Below, in pieces: positions 1-6,956 of a stretch of 23,952 nt of DNA. Both the position numbers and the translations under genes were made by a program. Under the pieces are notes generated by a model that saw only the letters and a program-made list of their open reading frames with translations, was not told the DNA's origin and did not search any database. Source of the stretch: Actinomycetes bacterium (GTDB lineage: Bacteria > Actinomycetota > Actinomycetes > S36-B12 > UBA10799); NCBI GenBank assembly GCA_029779995.1, contig JAKOZM010000040.1:1-23952 (forward strand), given 5' to 3'. Within the stretch, counting starts at the first letter, position 1. Every line of letters starts with the position of its first letter.

Positions 1-321
1 CACCTCAGCACGCAACACGTCGGGGGCGTTGTCCGCCTGCGCCGCGGTCTTGAACTTGTTCTGCGCCTCGGAGAAGGGCACGTTCTGGTAGTCGACCTTG
101 ACGTTCGGGTATTCACCCTCGAACTTCGAGATCAGCTCTTTGAAGGCAGGTGCCTCGTTCGTGGAGTCACTGGTGTCCCAGAAAACCACGGTGCCGGACA
201 CGTCCGACGGGTTAGCGGGTGACGCTGATGCCTCGCTCCCACTGTCGCTGCTGCCACCACAGGCCGAAAGGGCCAGCGGTAGCGCTGCGAGCAGGGCGAG
301 ACCTTTGATGCCTCTGCGCAT
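1..321 (-). CDS. ABC transporter extracellular solute-binding lipoprotein, sugar type (5' part only)
   Basis: The first 107 codons of a secreted solute receptor run off the left edge of the window. The start at 321 gives MRRGIKGLALLAALPLALSA followed by Cys, a classic lipoprotein signal with lipobox LSAC and the lipidated Cys near residue 21. A short Gly/Ser/Ala linker follows, and then VVFWDTSDSTNEAPAFKELI and a segment reading KFEGEYPNVKVDYQNVPF. That pattern (a strand ending in FW, then a helix, then a 'YP-N-VKV' strand) is typical of the MalE/UgpB-like family 1 solute-binding proteins that feed sugar importers. The permease and ATPase genes would lie beyond the window. The substrate cannot be told from this fragment. 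The family call is fairly safe; the sugar assignment is inferred. Confidence 0.85.
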   Translation of the reverse strand, partial: MRRGIKGLALLAALPLALSACGGSSDSGSEASASPANPSDVSGTVVFWDTSDSTNEAPAFKELISKFEGEYPNVKVDYQNVPFSEAQNKFKTAAQADNAPDVLRAEV

Positions 322-499
322 GGCGCTCCTCTGTGTATTGCACTTCTACGGGGACCGGACGGCCACCGCACTTTCGAATCCCGGGGCGGTACTGCCCCCG
401 GTTCAGACCCGTGGGGAACATTACCAGTCACGAGTATCGGTAAACGTGATCTACGACACAGGACTGCCGCCGGCACGGGACACGATTGGATAACAAGGG
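322..499. promoter_or_regulatory. Leader/promoter region of the solute-binding protein gene
   Basis: These 178 bases without a gene separate the binding-protein start from the menC stop. On the minus strand a weak promoter candidate is TTTACC (439-444) and TAATGT (418-423), 15 bases apart, which is a short spacing. Closer to the start codon, CCGGGG (381-386) and CCCCGG (396-401) can pair as a hairpin in the leader. At 488-505 an 18-base A/T-rich palindrome, GGATAAC-AAGG-GTTATCC, covers the last codon and stop of menC. It could be an operator for a sugar regulator or part of a terminator. None of these is proven; they are read from sequence only. Confidence 0.3.
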
Positions 500-1399
500 T
501 TATCCTGCGCGATTTGCAGCGGTCAGCCGACCCCGCCAATAGGCGACATCGGATCGGACCGACAGCAGATCGGCGCGCGGCTGCGGATAGGTGCGCAGGG
601 TCATCCGTCCGTCCTCCGGCAGGAGTGGCTCGGTGCTGTCGGCGGCGAACAATGCCCCGGTTCCCAGACCACAGGCCAGCGGCGCTTCGGGCAGCGCACA
701 AGCGGCGGCCAGCCCGGCCGCCAGGCCCAGCGATGTGTCGAGGGCACTGGAGATCACCACGGGCAACCCGATCCGGGCGGCCACGTGCAGCGTGGATGCT
801 ACGCCACCCAAGGTGGGCACCTTCAGCACCGCGACGTCGGCGACGTGGCGAACGTCGTCGAAGCGACGGTCGATCCTGATCAGTTCGTCGGCGGCCAGGG
901 GCACATCGACGGCGGCCCGCAGGCGTGCCATGTCGTCGTAGCTGCGGACGGGTTGCTCGGCGTACTCGAGGTCCAGCGGTCGCAGGGCGGACAGGTGCTC
1001 GACGGCCTCGGCGAGGGTCCAGATTCCGTTGCCGTCCACGCGCAGGTTCGCCTCGGGCAGAGCGGCACGAACCGCAGCGACCCGCTCGAAGCCCTGTGCG
1101 TCGCCCACCTTGATCTTGATCGTGGTACAGCCGCTGGCGACGGCCATGTTGGCCGCGAGCTCGGGTGCGACGGCCGGGATGATCGCGTTGACGGCCACTT
1201 CTGTGCGAACCGGGGGCGGCCAGCCGTGGTTCGCCTGTTCTTTCGCGCAGTCCAACCAGCGGGTGTCCGCCTGCTGGCCGTAGTCGTCGAACGGGGCGAA
1301 CTCCCCCCACCCGAGCGCTCCACGCACCAGCGCGCCCCGGCGTTCCGTCAGGCCCCGGAAAGGGACCTTCAGAGGCAACCGGAAGGGGCGGATCTCCAT
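500..1399 (-). CDS. menC: o-succinylbenzoate synthase
   Basis: This enzyme of the enolase superfamily dehydrates SHCHC to o-succinylbenzoate in menaquinone synthesis. The 299-residue reading has the expected barrel residues. TTIKIKVGD carries the KxK pair (K95, K97). The metal ligands are D122 (RVDGNGIW), E148 (EYAEQP) and D171 (AADEL), and VLKVPTLGG supplies the second catalytic lysine, K193. The length is slightly short of the usual ~320 and fits the compact actinobacterial form. The start MEIRPFRLPLKVPF was chosen because it begins the capping domain; the reading frame is open further upstream, but that stretch overlaps the divergent menE start. It is transcribed away from menE-menA. The assignment is supported by all catalytic positions and by its men neighbours. 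Confidence 0.93.
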   Translation of the reverse strand: MEIRPFRLPLKVPFRGLTERRGALVRGALGWGEFAPFDDYGQQADTRWLDCAKEQANHGWPPPVRTEVAVNAIIPAVAPELAANMAVASGCTTIKIKVGDAQGFERVAAVRAALPEANLRVDGNGIWTLAEAVEHLSALRPLDLEYAEQPVRSYDDMARLRAAVDVPLAADELIRIDRRFDDVRHVADVAVLKVPTLGGVASTLHVAARIGLPVVISSALDTSLGLAAGLAAACALPEAPLACGLGTGALFAADSTEPLLPEDGRMTLRTYPQPRADLLSVRSDVAYWRGRLTAANRAG

Positions 1400-1498
1400 G
1401 GGCGCAAGCGTAGGCGCGTTGGGGAAGTCCGGGCGGTCGCCGCCCGGAAACGAGACGTCAGAGGTGCGCAGGGTTGACCGTGGATCGACAATGATTCC
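1400..1498. promoter_or_regulatory. Divergent menC/menE intergenic region with hairpin
   Basis: These 99 bases lie between two divergent menaquinone genes and must hold both promoters unless transcripts start further out. A perfect inverted repeat, TCCGGGCG (1428-1435) and CGCCCGGA (1441-1448), with a 5-base loop sits near the middle. It could be an operator or a leader hairpin. TTGACC at 1474-1479 resembles a -35 box for menE but lacks a matching -10 at normal spacing. No clear SD precedes the menE GTG. Confidence 0.3.
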
Positions 1499-2455
1499 GT
1501 GCTTCCCCTGCCCGATGAGCCATGGCCCGAGTTGGCGCATCGGGTGTGGGGCCTGCTGCGCAGTCGCACACCGTTTGCTGCCCCAGGGGCTCCGCTCACG
1601 GAACACGCTGACGTCGTGTTGCGCTCGTCTGGGAGTAGCGCCGCGGCCAAGAACGTCGGGCACACTTACGCCGCCGTCGACTGGGCCGCGCAGGCCGGCA
1701 CGGCGGTCATCGGCAGTCACCGATGGCTGCTCATCCTGTCCCCGGTCTCAGCGGGCGGCTTCATGGCGCTGGCCCGCAGCGCGGCGCCGCCGGTGATCTG
1801 GCCGGGTCTGGGTAACGGCTTCGACGCGGCCAAATTCGCCGAGTGGTACCCGGGAGGCGCCACGGCCGTCTCGTTGGTCAGCACCCAGCTCGCCCGCCTG
1901 CTCACGGTCTCGCCAGCTCTGTTGCAATCGATGGCCGTCGTGCTCGTGGGCGGCGGACCACTGCGCCCGGCCCTGCGCCAGCGCTGCGAGGACCTCGGCA
2001 TCAGCGTGGTCAGCACCTATGGCGCGACGGAAACCCTCGGTGGCTGCGTGTACGACGGCATCCCGTTCGCCGGGGTAGGGGTCAGCCTGCAGGAGGGACA
2101 GATCCTGCTGGACGGGCCGAATGTGGCCGCGTCGTACATCCCCGGCCCGCTGCTGGAGCATCCTTGGCCCACAGGTGATCTCGGCCGCTGGGAGAACGGT
2201 CGCCTGCAGGTGCTGGGACGGCTGGACGACATGGTCACCGTCAAGGGCGTCAACCGCCACCTGCGGGAGTACGAAGTGGACGCCCTGCGCCGACCAGGGG
2301 TGCTGGAGGCCGTGGCGGTCGCGGTGCCCGACGACGTCGACGGTTACCGTGTGGAGGTATTCGTCGAAGACGGGCAGCACCAGTTGCCCCGCCTGCCGAC
2401 CGGCAAACCCGACCGGCAGGCACTGCTCAGGAGGGCACGTGGCGACAGTCGCTGA
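1499..2455 (+). CDS. menE: o-succinylbenzoate--CoA ligase (short actinobacterial form)
   Basis: This adenylate-forming enzyme activates o-succinylbenzoate to its CoA thioester for menaquinone synthesis. In its 318 residues the later core motifs are clear: STYGATET (residues 172-179, aryl-AMP pocket), TGDLGRW (225-231), the hinge stretch GRLDDMVTVKGV (240-251), and LPTGKPDR with the C-terminal catalytic lysine K303. The ATP-loop motif near residues 41-51 reads LRSSGSSAAAK rather than the usual TSG-S/T-TG-x-PK form, though the final lysine is kept. The protein lacks much of the N-terminal domain of full-length ligases (about 480 residues), as is usual for actinobacterial MenE. GTG at 1499 is the first usable start after an in-frame stop at 1475-1477. 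Its 3' end overlaps menA by 17 bases, so the two are probably cotranscribed. Confidence 0.88.
   Translation: MLPLPDEPWPELAHRVWGLLRSRTPFAAPGAPLTEHADVVLRSSGSSAAAKNVGHTYAAVDWAAQAGTAVIGSHRWLLILSPVSAGGFMALARSAAPPVIWPGLGNGFDAAKFAEWYPGGATAVSLVSTQLARLLTVSPALLQSMAVVLVGGGPLRPALRQRCEDLGISVVSTYGATETLGGCVYDGIPFAGVGVSLQEGQILLDGPNVAASYIPGPLLEHPWPTGDLGRWENGRLQVLGRLDDMVTVKGVNRHLREYEVDALRRPGVLEAVAVAVPDDVDGYRVEVFVEDGQHQLPRLPTGKPDRQALLRRARGDSR
2429..2434 (+). promoter_or_regulatory. Ribosome binding site of menA
   Basis: A perfect AGGAGG inside the 3' end of menE lies 4 bases before GTG 2439. It decides the menA start within a long open frame that would otherwise extend back to about 2121. Confidence 0.75.
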
Positions 2456-3329
2456 ATGGGTCGAGGGCGCCCGCCCCCGCACCCTGCCGGCTGCGGTCGC
2501 ACCCGTGGTGGCGGGCGCGGGCGTCTCGGCCTTCACCGGCAGCGACCTCACACTCCCGTCCGCCCTGCTCAACGCCGTACTCGCGCTGCTGGTATCGCTG
2601 GCGCTGCAGGTCGGCGTCAACTACTTCAACGACTACCACGACGGGGTCCGGGGCACTGACGAGGTGCGGGTGGGTCCGGTCCGCCTGGTCGGCCAGGGAC
2701 TCACCGCGCCCAGCAACGTCAAACGTGCCGCGATCCTGAGCCTCGGGGTGGCGGCCGTGATCGGGCTGGTCCTGGTGATCCTGAGCCGGGCCTGGGTGCT
2801 GCTGCCGGTCGGTGCCGCCGCCATTGTGGCCGCGTGGGGCTACACCGGCGGATCGCGGCCGTACGGCTACAGCGGGTTCGGGGAGCTTTTCGTCTTCGTG
2901 TTCTTCGGGCCGGTGGCAGTGTGTGGGACGACCTTGGTGACCGGCGGCGACGTGTGGCCCTTGTCCGTCCTGGTGTCGCTGGCGATCGGCCTACTGACCG
3001 TGGCGATCCTGGTCGTGAACAATCTCCGTGATCTGCCCCTGGACGAGCAGGCCGGCAAACACACGATGGCCGTGCGGCTCGGGGATCAGCGGACGCGCAC
3101 CTTCTTCGCCTTCACACTCATGGCAGCTTTCGTGCTGGTCACGTGGATCGCCCTGACGAGCACGTGGTGGGCGTTGCTCGGCATGGTGGGGGCGGCTCCT
3201 GCAGTGGCCGCTGCGCAGGATGTCCTGGAGCACGCCTACGGTCGCGGTCTGATCCCCGTCCTGCAACTGACCTCGTTAGCTCTTCTGCTCACTGGTCTCG
3301 GCCTCGGAGCCGGTTTCGTCATCGGCTGA
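2439..3329 (+). CDS. menA: 1,4-dihydroxy-2-naphthoate polyprenyltransferase
   Basis: This integral membrane UbiA-superfamily enzyme attaches the polyprenyl tail to DHNA, giving demethylmenaquinone. The first aspartate-rich motif is NYFNDYHDGVRGTD (residues 61-74) and the second is NNLRDLPLDEQAGKHT (194-209), followed by AVRLG; these bind the Mg-pyrophosphate of the prenyl donor. Between and around them are about eight to nine hydrophobic helices, for example residues 96-116, 120-134, 147-168 and 174-195. The length of 296 residues is normal for MenA. The GTG start is fixed by AGGAGG at 2429-2434. The gene overlaps the menE stop by 17 bases, and its last 54 bases overlap the convergent DUF4229 gene. 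The call is secure. Confidence 0.95.
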   Translation: MATVAEWVEGARPRTLPAAVAPVVAGAGVSAFTGSDLTLPSALLNAVLALLVSLALQVGVNYFNDYHDGVRGTDEVRVGPVRLVGQGLTAPSNVKRAAILSLGVAAVIGLVLVILSRAWVLLPVGAAAIVAAWGYTGGSRPYGYSGFGELFVFVFFGPVAVCGTTLVTGGDVWPLSVLVSLAIGLLTVAILVVNNLRDLPLDEQAGKHTMAVRLGDQRTRTFFAFTLMAAFVLVTWIALTSTWWALLGMVGAAPAVAAAQDVLEHAYGRGLIPVLQLTSLALLLTGLGLGAGFVIG

Positions 3330-3584
3330 GGTGTCCGCGTCGTCTTCCTTGGTCGCGGCGGCGTCGATCTTGTCGTTCATGCGGCCCATCAGCCGCCCGA
3401 AGCCGGCGCTGGCCTGCCCCCGCGGTTTGTCCAGCCACACCAGGCTCAGTGCGCCACTGAGCAGGAACGCCAGGATGATCAGCAGCAGCCCCCGGGCACC
3501 GGTCAGGTACAGCAGGCCGCCCACCGCCAGCAGGAGCACGAGGCGCAATCCGGAATACACGAGCAAGGCACGTCCTGAAGTCAC
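3276..3584 (-). CDS. DUF4229 family small membrane protein
   Basis: This 102-residue protein has two close hydrophobic helices: one around ALLVYSGLRLVLLLAVGGLL and one around GLLLIILAFLLSGALSLVWL. A basic stretch KPRGQASAGFGR follows, and then a long acidic Asp/Glu/Ser/Thr tail. This matches DUF4229 proteins, which I recall sitting beside menA in actinobacteria; their function is unknown. The start at GTG 3584 (VTSGRALLVYSGL) places the first helix near the N-terminus. ATG 3623 is an alternative that adds 13 residues of non-hydrophobic sequence. The tail is encoded antisense to the last 54 bases of menA, an unusually long convergent overlap. Confidence 0.75.
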   Translation of the reverse strand: MTSGRALLVYSGLRLVLLLAVGGLLYLTGARGLLLIILAFLLSGALSLVWLDKPRGQASAGFGRLMGRMNDKIDAAATKEDDADTSADDETGSEAETSEQKS

Positions 3585-3670
3585 CGTTCCAGGGTACCTG
3601 CGGGTCTGGAACTGGATCGGCATCGCGGTGACAACTGTCCGCTCGGTCGTATCGCGACTACCATAGGACC

Positions 3671-3916
3671 ATGGTCAAGGTGCTGGGGGTCATCGCCGCT
3701 CTCGGCCTGACCATCTTCGCTCTCATCGACCTGTTCAGCGTGCCCGCCTCCGACGTGCGCGGCGGCAGTCGCTTCGTCTGGGCGGTCGTGGTACTCCTGC
3801 TGCCGGTGATCGGGCCCGGCCTGTGGCTGTGGTTGGGTCGCGCCCCGGCCGATGGACCGCCGCGCCGCTTCCTGCCGCCTGATGACGACCCCGACTTTCT
3901 GCGGGGCGTGGGCTAG
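3671..3916 (+). CDS. Small PLDc_N-type membrane protein
   Basis: This is an 81-residue protein with two membrane helices: residues ~3-24 (KVLGVIAALGLTIFALIDLF) and ~36-57 (VWAVVVLLLPVIGPGLWLWL). A short soluble tail follows, rich in Pro and Asp and ending PPDDDPDFLRGVG. The helix-SxR-K/R-helix layout with 'P-V-I-G-P-x-x-W' is the signature of the phospholipase D N-terminal membrane domain found alone in many actinobacterial proteins. Its role is unknown. ATG 3671 immediately follows the divergent gap from the DUF4229 gene, so the two may share a promoter region (3585-3670). Downstream is an inverted repeat and then the convergent regulator gene. Confidence 0.75.
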   Translation: MVKVLGVIAALGLTIFALIDLFSVPASDVRGGSRFVWAVVVLLLPVIGPGLWLWLGRAPADGPPRRFLPPDDDPDFLRGVG

Positions 3917-3918
3917 GT

Positions 3919-3974
3919 CGTGTCTGGCAAATGCTGTTCGCGCCGTCTCGGCAGAACATGATTTGTCAGACACG
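3919..3974. terminator. Imperfect inverted repeat between convergent genes
   Basis: Arms of 21 bases (3919-3939 and 3954-3974) match at all but three positions across a 14-base loop. The outer part pairs CGTGTCTG with CAGACACG. The element starts two bases after the stop of the PLDc_N-type gene and ends six bases before the stop of the convergent regulator gene, so a bidirectional terminator is the simplest reading. There is no T-run on either side. The arms are visibly more A/T-rich than the neighbouring DNA, so a small repeated palindromic element is an alternative. Confidence 0.55.
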
Positions 3975-3980
3975 CTCTAG

Positions 3981-4601
3981 CTATTCGATCCCCCGGCCGC
4001 GCGCCCAGCGGGCCAGTTCGCGGCGGTTGCTCAACTGCAGTTTGCGCAGTACGGCCGACATGTGGGTCTCCACCGTCTTGACGCTGACGAACAGTTCGTC
4101 CGCCACCTCGCGGTACGTGTAGCCGCGTGCGATGAGGCGCATGACGTCGCGCTCGCGCGCGGTCAGCCGATCGAGTTCGTCGTCGGTCTTCGCTGCCGCA
4201 CCGGTGAAGGCATCGAGGACGAACCCGGCCAGGCGGGGACTGAACACCGCGTCGCCGGCGTCGACCTGCCGGATCGCATCCGCGAGCGCCTGCGCGGTGA
4301 TGTCCTTCGTGACGTAACCGCGGGCACCGAGGCGCACCACCCCGATCACATCCTCCGAGGCGTCCGACACGGACAGGGCCAGGAACTTGGATCCGCCGTG
4401 GCACTGCCGCAACACCTCTTGGGCGTTACCGCCCGGCAAGTGCACGTCGAGCAGAACCACATCGGGATGTGTGACCCGGATGACCGCCACAGCCTGGGTC
4501 ACGTCCGCGGCCTCCCCCACCACCTCGAAATCGCCGGGCAAGCCACCGCGGATCCCGGCCCGCACCAGCTCATGGTCGTCCACGATCACCAGCCGGATCA
4601 T
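3981..4601 (-). CDS. LuxR/NarL-type response regulator
   Basis: This cytoplasmic transcription factor of a two-component system has 206 residues. The receiver domain occupies residues 1-115: MIRLVIVDDHELVRAG carries the acidic pair D8/D9, the phosphoacceptor is D52 in LLDVHLPGG, and the conserved lysine is K99 in GYVTKD. The C-terminal LuxR helix-turn-helix is residues 146-190, with LTARERDVMRLIARG and SVKTVETHMSAVLRKL. The start ATG 4601 overlaps the kinase stop by four bases (ATGA), so the pair is translationally coupled with the kinase first. The likely target is the shared intergenic region at 5717-5828. By layout it corresponds to EsrR/LiaR-type regulators; that equivalence is inferred. 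Confidence 0.9.
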   Translation of the reverse strand: MIRLVIVDDHELVRAGIRGGLPGDFEVVGEAADVTQAVAVIRVTHPDVVLLDVHLPGGNAQEVLRQCHGGSKFLALSVSDASEDVIGVVRLGARGYVTKDITAQALADAIRQVDAGDAVFSPRLAGFVLDAFTGAAAKTDDELDRLTARERDVMRLIARGYTYREVADELFVSVKTVETHMSAVLRKLQLSNRRELARWARGRGIE

Positions 4602-5716
4602 GCCGGCACTCGCAAGGTGATCTCGGTACCGCGGCTGTCGGTGCGGATCGAGCACTGGCCACCAGCGCGCTCCATCCGTCCTTTCATGGACTCCGCGATC
4701 CCTCGCCGATCAGCGGGCACCGCGTCCGGGTCGAAACCGGGGCCGCGGTCACGGACGTACACCCGCAGTTCCTCGCGATCGGCTTCTGCATACACGCTGA
4801 TCGTCCCGCCGGCGTGCTTGGCGGCGTTGAGGACGGCCTCGCCGGCGGCGGCCACCAGCGCGCGCCCGCCGTCGTTCAACGGTCCGTCTCCGACGCACAC
4901 CACCTCCACAGTCACCGGGTATTCGGCCTCCACTCTCGCCGCGATGTGCGCGAGTCCCGGACTCAAAGACTCCTGCGGATCGCCCACCGGCTCGTAGAGC
5001 CAAGCCCGCAGATCCCGCTCCTGAGAACGGGCCAACCGCACGACACGATCGGGATCATCGGCGTGTTTGCGGATCAGGGTCAGGGTCTGCAGCACCGAGT
5101 CGTGCACCTGCGTGGCGAGTTCGGCGCGGGTCTGCGAGCGCACCCGCTCCTGGCGTTCCGCGGTCAGCTCGCGGTACATCCCGGCGATCCACGGCATAGT
5201 GATCAACCCGATCCCCACGAGCAGGAGCACTGCGACGGCCACCACGTTCAGCACCGATCGCAGCCCCAGGCCGGTGGCCGTCAGGGCGACCAGGCCCACC
5301 ACCACCAGCAGCAGGCCCAGGAGTAGAGCGGTCCATTGCAGACCGTCCCGGCGCAGTCTGCGCGCTGGCTGCACCCGCATCCACACCACCGTCGCCCCGA
5401 TCGCCATGACGGCCAGCGGCAGTCCCACCTGCATCCACGTGGTCAGCGGCACCAGTAGGAAGCCGCCGATCACCAGGGCGGCGAACGCGAGCAGGCGCAC
5501 GGTGTCGGAGTCGTCGTCCTCGCGGGCAGGCAACACGGCCCAGTAGGCCGCGTAGGCGATCACCCCGATCCCGCCGAAGACGGTGAGGATCACGAACAGC
5601 GCGCGGACAGTCCAGATGGGCCAGCCCAGGTTGGTGGCGATGCCACTGGCGACGCCACCGATCCACCGGCCGTGGCTCTCGCGATAGGCGCGCGGCACGG
5701 CGATCTGGGTGGTCAT
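4598..5716 (-). CDS. PspC-domain sensor histidine kinase (LiaS/EsrS-like)
   Basis: This is a 372-residue membrane kinase. An N-terminal PspC domain (residues ~9-63: RWIGGVASGIATNLGWPIWT, then a hydrophobic helix) precedes further membrane helices at about 76-92, 97-113, 127-148 and 152-175. The HisKA_3-like dimerisation box is ELATQVHDSVLQTL with phosphoacceptor H205. The ATPase domain shows GEAVLNAAKHAG (N-box Asn297) and VRDRGPGFD (G1). The start MTTQIAVPRAYRES at 5716 was preferred over an upstream in-frame ATG at 5752, which would place the start inside the palindromic intergenic element. It is coupled by ATGA to the regulator and divergent from a second PspC protein. A role in sensing cell-envelope stress is inferred from that arrangement. 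Confidence 0.88.
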   Translation of the reverse strand: MTTQIAVPRAYRESHGRWIGGVASGIATNLGWPIWTVRALFVILTVFGGIGVIAYAAYWAVLPAREDDDSDTVRLLAFAALVIGGFLLVPLTTWMQVGLPLAVMAIGATVVWMRVQPARRLRRDGLQWTALLLGLLLVVVGLVALTATGLGLRSVLNVVAVAVLLLVGIGLITMPWIAGMYRELTAERQERVRSQTRAELATQVHDSVLQTLTLIRKHADDPDRVVRLARSQERDLRAWLYEPVGDPQESLSPGLAHIAARVEAEYPVTVEVVCVGDGPLNDGGRALVAAAGEAVLNAAKHAGGTISVYAEADREELRVYVRDRGPGFDPDAVPADRRGIAESMKGRMERAGGQCSIRTDSRGTEITLRVPA

Positions 5717-5740
5717 GCCCCGATTGTCCCGCAGGGGAGG

Positions 5741-5782
5741 TCCTGAGGACATCAGGAGAAAACCCTGAGGGCAGAATCAGGG
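5741..5782. promoter_or_regulatory. Paired palindromes, candidate operator of the PspC two-component system
   Basis: Two inverted repeats with the same half-site lie in the 112-base divergent gap: TCCTGA-N5-TCAGGA (5741-5757) and CCCTGA-N8-TCAGGG (5763-5782). Together they hold four TCAGG half-sites in alternating orientation. The position between kinase-regulator and PspC genes suggests autoregulation of both transcripts by the neighbouring LuxR-type regulator. This is inference from position and symmetry. Confidence 0.6.
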
Positions 5783-5828
5783 CTCGTACCCGATGTGCCG
5801 GACCCGTCCCGGCGGCCACCGTGGAGAC

Positions 5829-6956
5829 ATGAGTGAAACAACGATGCAGATGAGTCCACCGCCACCAGTTGCCCCGCGACCATTCCGGCGCAGCAACTCC
5901 GACCGGATCTTCGGAGGTGTGGCCGGCGGTCTGGGCCAATACTGGAACGTCGACCCGGTGATCCTGCGAGTCGCCTTCGGGGTCTCGTTGCTGTTCGGCG
6001 GCTTCGGGTTGTTCGCCTATCTCGCGCTGTGGCTGCTGGTGCCCGATGAGACGGCACCACCCGGCACCCGGATCAGCGACTCCTGGGGCCTGCGGATCCT
6101 GGGCGCGATCGTCGCGTTCATCGCTGCGGGGATCGGGCTCGGATTGTTGTTCGGCGATGCGAACGGCGGCGTGCTGATCGGCGCTTTGGTAGCCGGGATC
6201 GTGGTGTGGATCGCGATGAGCCGGCGGGCCCCGGTTGTGCAGGCTGAGCCTGCCGAGGTGGGGTACGCGTACAGCGGCGGGCAGCCGACGACGGTGCTCG
6301 CCGCGCCTCCTGTGCCACCGCGGCCGCGGTCCTACTTGGGCCTGATCGGGCTGTGTGCGGCGATTGCCGCCGCGGGTGTGACGATGCTGATTACCGACAA
6401 CCCGACGGCCATCATGGCGTCGTCCTTGCTGGCGCTCGCTGTCACGATGGTGATCGGGGCCTTCCGGGGACGGGCGCGTTGGCTGCTCATCTTCGCGGTG
6501 CCCTTGCTGGTGCTGGTGTCAGCCTCATCGCAGGTGCAGCGGGCAGACATCACGACTGGCCAGGTGACCTGGCAGCCAACAGCGGACCAGGAGAGCTACT
6601 CGTTGAGTCTTGGAGTCGTGGACGTCAAGTTCGATGATTGGGACGGTCAGCCCGATGGTGACGAGGTGGATGTCGATGTGACCGTTGGGGACATCCGGAT
6701 CGCGGCGCCCCGCAATTGGGAGGTCCGGGTGGTCACCGACCAAGGGACCACGACCTACCTCGATGGCCTGCGTGAGAACGGAGTGCCCGACCCGGACGGC
6801 GCCGGGAAAGTGATTCTCGCCAAACCCACAGGCGCCCAGCAGGGCATGCTGACCGTGAATGCGACGACACTCGCGGGCGGCGTATACATCGACACGGGTG
6901 CGCCCGCCGCCGGCAACACCCCCGTGATCGCCCCTAAGAAGGAGAAGAAGGCATGA
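5829..6956 (+). CDS. PspC/LiaF-like membrane regulator (EsrI-like)
   Basis: This 375-residue membrane protein probably modulates the divergent kinase. After a Pro-rich N-terminus, the PspC domain covers residues ~18-73 (RIFGGVAGGLGQYWNVDP, then a helix ending in LWLLVPDE). Further helices follow at about 84-103, 108-123, 170-188 and 192-229. A soluble C-terminal half (from ~240) contains VDVDVTVGDIRIAAPRNWEV and LTVNATTLAGGVYIDTG, the short-strand pattern of LiaF C-terminal domains. The last residues are basic (KKEKKA). GGAG at 5823-5826 supports ATG 5829. A PspC membrane inhibitor beside a PspC kinase and a LuxR-type regulator matches the EsrISR envelope-stress system of Corynebacterium. The equivalence is inferred, not tested. 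Confidence 0.82.
   Translation: MSETTMQMSPPPPVAPRPFRRSNSDRIFGGVAGGLGQYWNVDPVILRVAFGVSLLFGGFGLFAYLALWLLVPDETAPPGTRISDSWGLRILGAIVAFIAAGIGLGLLFGDANGGVLIGALVAGIVVWIAMSRRAPVVQAEPAEVGYAYSGGQPTTVLAAPPVPPRPRSYLGLIGLCAAIAAAGVTMLITDNPTAIMASSLLALAVTMVIGAFRGRARWLLIFAVPLLVLVSASSQVQRADITTGQVTWQPTADQESYSLSLGVVDVKFDDWDGQPDGDEVDVDVTVGDIRIAAPRNWEVRVVTDQGTTTYLDGLRENGVPDPDGAGKVILAKPTGAQQGMLTVNATTLAGGVYIDTGAPAAGNTPVIAPKKEKKA

Noticed and set aside
439..455. LacI-type operator in GGTAAACGTGATC
   Set aside because: Only one half resembles such sites and there is no symmetry about the CG centre.
98..493. 131-codon open frame on the plus strand over the binding-protein start and its leader
   Set aside because: It is antisense to a clear lipoprotein signal sequence and its own translation shows no recognisable pattern.
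132..1310. 392-codon minus-strand frame overlapping menC in another frame
   Set aside because: The product is an Arg-rich GC-frame artefact, while the frame at 500-1399 carries all MenC catalytic residues.
1400..1720. Upstream extension of menC on the minus strand to 1720
   Set aside because: It would run across the divergent menE gene and adds sequence without MenC features; the barrel capping domain starts naturally at 1399.
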